Below, piece after piece: positions 12,857-15,820 of a DNA stretch of 15,820 nt. The notes under the pieces were generated by a model. It made no database searches. It was not told where the DNA came from and saw only the letters and a list, made by a program, of their open reading frames with translations. Position numbers and translations under genes: made by a program. Source of the stretch: Rubrobacter sp. (GTDB taxonomy: Bacteria; Actinomycetota; Rubrobacteria; Rubrobacterales; Rubrobacteraceae); assembly GCA_016781775.1 (NCBI GenBank), contig JADDPR010000179.1, forward strand, positions 1 through 15,820. Reading direction: 5' to 3'. Every line of letters starts with the position of its first letter. Positions within the stretch are counted from its first letter, which is position 1.

Positions 12857-13054
12857 TTGCCGCACGAGAACCTGACCGGCCTTCCGGAGAGCATGAGGCG
12901 AAACCTGCCCCATCACGCGCGGGAGATCCACCGCGCCGCCTACTTCTCCGCCGAGGAGCAGTACGGCGAGGAGAGCCGCGCCCACCCAGTGGCGTGGAGC
13001 GACTTCGAGGACGAGTACGAGAAGAACGCGAACGGCGACCGGATGGAGAAGTAG
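12857..13054 (+). CDS. chaB: ChaB-family small protein
   Basis: A 65-aa acidic/basic mixed protein. LTGLPESMRRNLPHHAREIH followed by AAYFSAEEQYG and RAHPVAWSDFEDEY is the ChaB signature (LP..VR..LP.HA..I...A...A...Y......A..VAW). E. coli ChaB lies next to the cation antiporter ChaA and was proposed to regulate it; in other bacteria the family is of unknown role. TTG 12857 is 6 nt after AAAGGGGGG (12842-12850) and fits the family start. It is 64 nt after thiL on the same strand and is closed by a terminator, so it is probably co-transcribed; a link to thiamine is not expected from the family. Confidence 0.85.
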   Translation: MPHENLTGLPESMRRNLPHHAREIHRAAYFSAEEQYGEESRAHPVAWSDFEDEYEKNANGDRMEK

Positions 13055-13083
13055 CCTTCGAGGACGGCCATCCCGAAACGAGC

Positions 13084-13133
13084 CGGGCGCCGGACGGAGG
13101 ATGGTCCCCGCCCGGCGCCCGATGAGTCTTTTC
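13084..13133. terminator. Hairpin terminator between chaB and ptsI
   Basis: CGGGCGCCGG (13084-13093) and CCGGCGCCCG (13112-13121) form a perfect 10-bp stem. It is followed on the plus strand by ATGAGTCTTTTCC, with TTTT at 13128-13131. It lies between two convergent genes and has a short U tract on the minus side too, so it may serve both. Confidence 0.75.
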
Positions 13134-13142
13134 CTCCGGTCC

Positions 13143-14774
13143 TTACGGAAGCTCGGAGATTATCTTCTTCGCCCTCGGGATCGCCGGCGGGCTCATACTC
13201 AACTCCGTGACGCCCAGGGCCACGAGCTTCGGGGCGAGCGCGGGGTCGCCGGCCGCCTCGCCGCAGACGCCGGTTTGTATGCCGGCCTTCTCCGCGGCCC
13301 GGCAGGTCATCTCGATGAGCTTGAGGACGGCGGGATGGTCCGCGCGGTAGAGCTTCTCCAGCTTCTCGTTGCCCCGGTCGACGGCCAGGGCGTACTGGGT
13401 GAGGTCGTTGGTCCCGATGGAGAAGAAGTCAACCTCCCGGGCGAGCTCGTCGGCGCACAGCGCCGCCGCCGGGGTCTCGACCATCACGCCGGCCTCCACC
13501 GGGCCGGTCTCGGCGCCCTCCCTTTCTAGCTCCTCGCGGCACTCCGCTAGCAGGCACCTGGCTTCTACAAACTCCTCCACCGAGGAGACCATCGGGAACA
13601 TGACCTTGAGGTTGCCGTGCGCCGCCGCCCGCAGTATGGCCCTGAGTTGCGGCCTGAAGAGGTCGGGGACGTCGAGGCTCATCCTGATGCCGCGCCAGCC
13701 GAGAAACGGGTTCTCCTCCTCGTGCCCGCTCACGCCGGGCAGGTCCTTGTCGCCGCCGACGTCTATGGTGCGTATGATCACGGGCTTCTCACCAAAGGCC
13801 TCAGCGACCTCCCGGTAGACCCCGTATTGCTCCTCCTCGGTCGGTAGCTCGTCGCGCTCCATGAAAAGAAACTCGGTGCGGAAGAGCCCTACGCCCTCGG
13901 CGCCCCAGGAGAGGGCGTCCGCGGCCTCCTTCGGGGAGCCGAGGTTCGCCGCGACCTCGATGCGGCGTCCCCCGTGCGTCCTGGCCTCCACGTGCCTGTA
14001 CGCCTCTAGGGCCGCCCTCTCAGTGGCCGCCTCTGCCTGCTCCCCCTCGAAGAAGGCGACCTCGTCGGCGTCGGGGTCCGTAACGACGTAGCCATCGTCG
14101 CCGTGTACGGCGACGATGCCTGCCCCGAGCGCCCTTTCGAGTGCTTCGGCGCCCACGCCGACGACCGCCGGTATGCCCATCGAGCGGGCCATGATCGAGA
14201 CGTGCGAGGTCTTGGAGCCCTCGGCCGTCACCAGTCCCAGGACCATCTCCCTCGGCATCCGGGCCGTCTCCGAGGGGGCGAGGTTGCGGGCCAGGACGAC
14301 CGAGGGTACCGCGAGGCCGGCGAGCCCCGACGAGCGGAGCCCCATAAGCTGGGCCGCGATCTGGCTCGTCACGTCCCTGACGTCGTCGGCGCGGGCGGCC
14401 ATGTACTCGTCCTCCATCCCGGCGAAGAGGCCAGCGAACTCCTCGCCCACGGCGAGGACCGCGGCCTCCGGGCTCTCCAGGTTCCTCACGCGTTCCTCGA
14501 CCTCCGAGTGGAGCTCCGGGTCCCCGGCGAACTCGACGTGGGCGTCCAGGATCTCCGCCTCCTCCGAGCCGGACTCGCTCAACGCGTCGCGGGCCTCCGA
14601 GATCTGGGCGACGACCGCCTCTATAGCTCCACGGAACCTCTCGAGCTCCGCCTCGACCTCGCCCTCGGCGATGCCTGTACGCTGGGGTTCGAGCTCGTCG
14701 GGGGCGTGGACGAAGGCGGGGCCCACGGCCACCCCTTCCGAGGCGGCCACGCCCTCCAGGCGCGCGCCCGGCAC
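13143..14774 (-). CDS. ptsI: PTS phosphotransferase Enzyme I
   Basis: Enzyme I takes phosphate from phosphoenolpyruvate and passes it to HPr. The 543-aa protein has the N-terminal HPr-binding helical domain (about 30-140), the swivel domain with the phosphorylated histidine in GSKTSHVSIMARSMGIPAVVG (His191), and the C-terminal PEP-binding barrel with GVGLFRTEFLFM, RTIDVGGDKDLPG, GWRGIRMSL, MVETPAAAL, FSIGTNDLTQY and the catalytic cysteine in TGVCGEAAGD. The length is slightly below the E. coli enzyme (575 aa). GTG 14774 is 3 nt after the ptsH stop. No sugar-specific EII gene is in view, so the phosphate acceptor (sugar permease or a dihydroxyacetone-type system) cannot be named. Confidence 0.96.
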   Translation of the reverse strand: MPGARLEGVAASEGVAVGPAFVHAPDELEPQRTGIAEGEVEAELERFRGAIEAVVAQISEARDALSESGSEEAEILDAHVEFAGDPELHSEVEERVRNLESPEAAVLAVGEEFAGLFAGMEDEYMAARADDVRDVTSQIAAQLMGLRSSGLAGLAVPSVVLARNLAPSETARMPREMVLGLVTAEGSKTSHVSIMARSMGIPAVVGVGAEALERALGAGIVAVHGDDGYVVTDPDADEVAFFEGEQAEAATERAALEAYRHVEARTHGGRRIEVAANLGSPKEAADALSWGAEGVGLFRTEFLFMERDELPTEEEQYGVYREVAEAFGEKPVIIRTIDVGGDKDLPGVSGHEEENPFLGWRGIRMSLDVPDLFRPQLRAILRAAAHGNLKVMFPMVSSVEEFVEARCLLAECREELEREGAETGPVEAGVMVETPAAALCADELAREVDFFSIGTNDLTQYALAVDRGNEKLEKLYRADHPAVLKLIEMTCRAAEKAGIQTGVCGEAAGDPALAPKLVALGVTELSMSPPAIPRAKKIISELP

Positions 14775-14777
14775 GGT

Positions 14778-15038
14778 CTAATCCTCCTCCGAGGAGATCA
14801 GGCCAACCAGGGCCTCGACCGCCGCCTCCTCGTCCTCGCCCGTCGCCCTGACCAGCACGCTGTCGCCCTTTTTGGCCCCCAGGGCCATCAGCTTCATCAG
14901 GCTACGGGCATTCGCCTCCCTACCGTTCCTGGCGACGGTAACGTCGGATTTATAGCTCCGGGCTATCTTCACGATCTCCTTCGCCGGACGGGCGTGAAGA
15001 CCGGCCTCGGGTACGACGACCACCTCTCTCTCGACCAC
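14778..15038 (-). CDS. ptsH: PTS phosphocarrier protein HPr
   Basis: HPr carries phosphate from Enzyme I to EIIA-type domains. The 86-aa protein has the active-site histidine at 15 in PEAGLHARPA and a serine at 46 (NARSLMKLMALGAKKGD), the site that HPr kinase modifies in Firmicutes; whether a kinase exists here is unknown. GTG 15038 follows GGAGGAAGGGG on the minus strand about 7 nt upstream. The gene is first of a ptsH-ptsI pair. The end is acidic (GLISSEED), unlike many HPr proteins, but otherwise the length is normal. Confidence 0.95.
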   Translation of the reverse strand: MVEREVVVVPEAGLHARPAKEIVKIARSYKSDVTVARNGREANARSLMKLMALGAKKGDSVLVRATGEDEEAAVEALVGLISSEED

Positions 15039-15254
15039 CTGCTGCCCCTTCCTCCGTTCATGTACGCTGGCGTTCGTCCGGACGCCGGCGGTGGCACCTG
15101 CCTGTAGTTTCGCAGGCCGTCGGGGGGGACGCTTCCTGCGGGACGTGCGCCATCCCCTGTGATGGTGCCTCCCAACAACGGCTCCAGCAACTCCGGCTTA
15201 GGAAGGGGACTCCCGGCCCTTACGGCCTCGCCACGCGCATTCAACGCCGTTGTT
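15039..15254 (-). other. Structured leader upstream of ptsH
   Basis: This 216-bp gap on the minus strand has no credible gene. Three small hairpins stand out: GGCGT/ACGCC near 15068-15090, GCCTG-N8-CAGGC (15101-15118) and CCATC-CCCTGT-GATGG (15151-15166). A promoter was not clear. It may be an untranslated leader of ptsHI or a terminator zone of the DUF2243 gene; no known riboswitch was recognised. Confidence 0.35.
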
Positions 15255-15746
15255 TCAGCGTACGCGTGCGGGCGGGGTGATCCTGCTGAAACCGTCCTGA
15301 ACGAGCCTACGGCCGATCAGGACGAGGGCCGCGCCCAGTGCGAGGAAGGCCAGGTCGAGGGCGAGACGGACGGGGCCGGGCGGCAGGCTGTCGAGCACAT
15401 GGTGGATGCCGAGCAGGTGGTGGTCGATGATCCCCTCGACGAGGTTGAAGATTCCCCAGCCCATCAGCGCCGCGCCGACGAGCGTCCGGGCCGGCGGTAG
15501 GGTGTCCTCGGTTCGGGCGGCGCGCCACAGCAGCAGGACCCCCGCTATCGTGAAGACGTAGGTCATCGTGTGGAAGAGGCCGTCCCAGAGCGTGTTCAAC
15601 TCTAGGCTACCGACGCTCGTCGGGGGGCTGGTCGCCGTCAGCATGTGGTGCCATTGGAGGACCTGATGAAGAAAGATGCCGTCGAAGAATCCGCCGAGGC
15701 CGAGGCCGAGGATCACGCCGGCGACGATGGGCCTGTTGGAGAACAT
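15255..15746 (-). CDS. DUF2243 four-helix membrane protein
   Basis: A 163-aa membrane protein with four hydrophobic helices. Two histidine-rich stretches, GFFDGIFLHQVLQWHHM near the N-terminus and FNLVEGIIDHHLLGIHHV in the third helix region, are the family marks and suggest metal or heme binding, by inference. The family often lies near cytochrome oxidase assembly genes, but nothing of the sort is visible here. ATG 15746 has GGTGAGG just ahead. An inverted repeat lies 11-34 bp upstream. It is transcribed toward ptsH, 216 bp away, so a shared transcript is possible but not shown. Confidence 0.85.
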   Translation of the reverse strand: MFSNRPIVAGVILGLGLGGFFDGIFLHQVLQWHHMLTATSPPTSVGSLELNTLWDGLFHTMTYVFTIAGVLLLWRAARTEDTLPPARTLVGAALMGWGIFNLVEGIIDHHLLGIHHVLDSLPPGPVRLALDLAFLALGAALVLIGRRLVQDGFSRITPPARVR

Positions 15747-15756
15747 GCCTCACCGT

Positions 15757-15780
15757 TTACCCGGGGCGCCCGACGGGTAA
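15757..15780. promoter_or_regulatory. Perfect dyad upstream of the DUF2243 gene
   Basis: TTACCCG (15757-15763) and CGGGTAA (15774-15780) are perfect inverted 7-mers with a 10-bp spacer that itself contains the palindrome GGGCGCCC (15764-15771). The centre is about 22 bp before the ATG, so a bound protein would cover the transcription start. The regulator is unknown. Confidence 0.4.
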
Positions 15781-15820
15781 CCCGGACGGCGGGTAGCTTC
15801 AGACCGGCCAGCCCTCCAGC

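Noticed and set aside
14103..15107. Plus-strand open frame of 334 codons opposite ptsI and ptsH
   Set aside because: Antisense shadow of two certain genes; composition is low-complexity.

Overview
The window is a very GC-rich, densely packed bacterial chromosome segment. GTG, TTG and possibly CTG starts are frequent, stop/start overlaps (GTGA, TTGA, CTGA) link many genes, and -10 boxes sit 7-8 nt before some start codons. Together with the gene families (FdxA-type ferredoxin, DUF2071, DUF2243, ThiW, ChaB) this suggests a deep-branching actinobacterium; Rubrobacter or a relative is my best guess, inferred from style and not proven.

Region 1 (1-1250): a Crp/Fnr-family regulator, then a 7Fe-type ferredoxin gene. 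The gap between them holds a Crp/Fnr-like site and a perfect dyad. A 17-bp-stem hairpin terminator follows, shared with a convergent SRPBCC-domain gene.

Region 2 (1250-2378): the SRPBCC gene (minus) and a Nudix hydrolase gene (plus) diverge from a short spacer in which each has a -10 box almost touching its start codon.

Region 3 (2381-8859): a thiamine precursor salvage cluster. TPP riboswitch 1 leads tenA (active-site Cys replaced by Glu), tenA (Cys type), thiZ and thiX. TPP riboswitch 2 follows and leads thiY, thiD, thiM and thiW. The logic is import and trimming of degraded pyrimidine (ThiXYZ plus two TenA proteins), import of thiazole (ThiW as ECF S-component), and phosphorylation of both halves (ThiD, ThiM). 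No thiC, thiG, thiS, thiF or thiO is present here, so the segment is built for salvage.

Region 4 (8860-13130): after a 380-bp gap, a second unit starts from a probable leaderless promoter with no riboswitch. It carries DUF2071, thiE, a double-Nudix fusion protein, a small two-helix membrane protein, thiL and a ChaB-family gene. ThiE joins the two halves made by region 3 and ThiL makes TPP. The DUF2071, double-Nudix and membrane proteins are tightly coupled to thiE and thiL and are the best candidates for an undescribed thiamine-related function.

Region 5 (13140-15820, minus strand): ptsH and ptsI, the general PTS phosphocarriers, with no sugar-specific EII visible, preceded upstream by a structured leader and a DUF2243 four-helix membrane protein gene with a dyad just ahead of its start.

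No tRNA, rRNA, insertion sequence, prophage or CRISPR array was seen.
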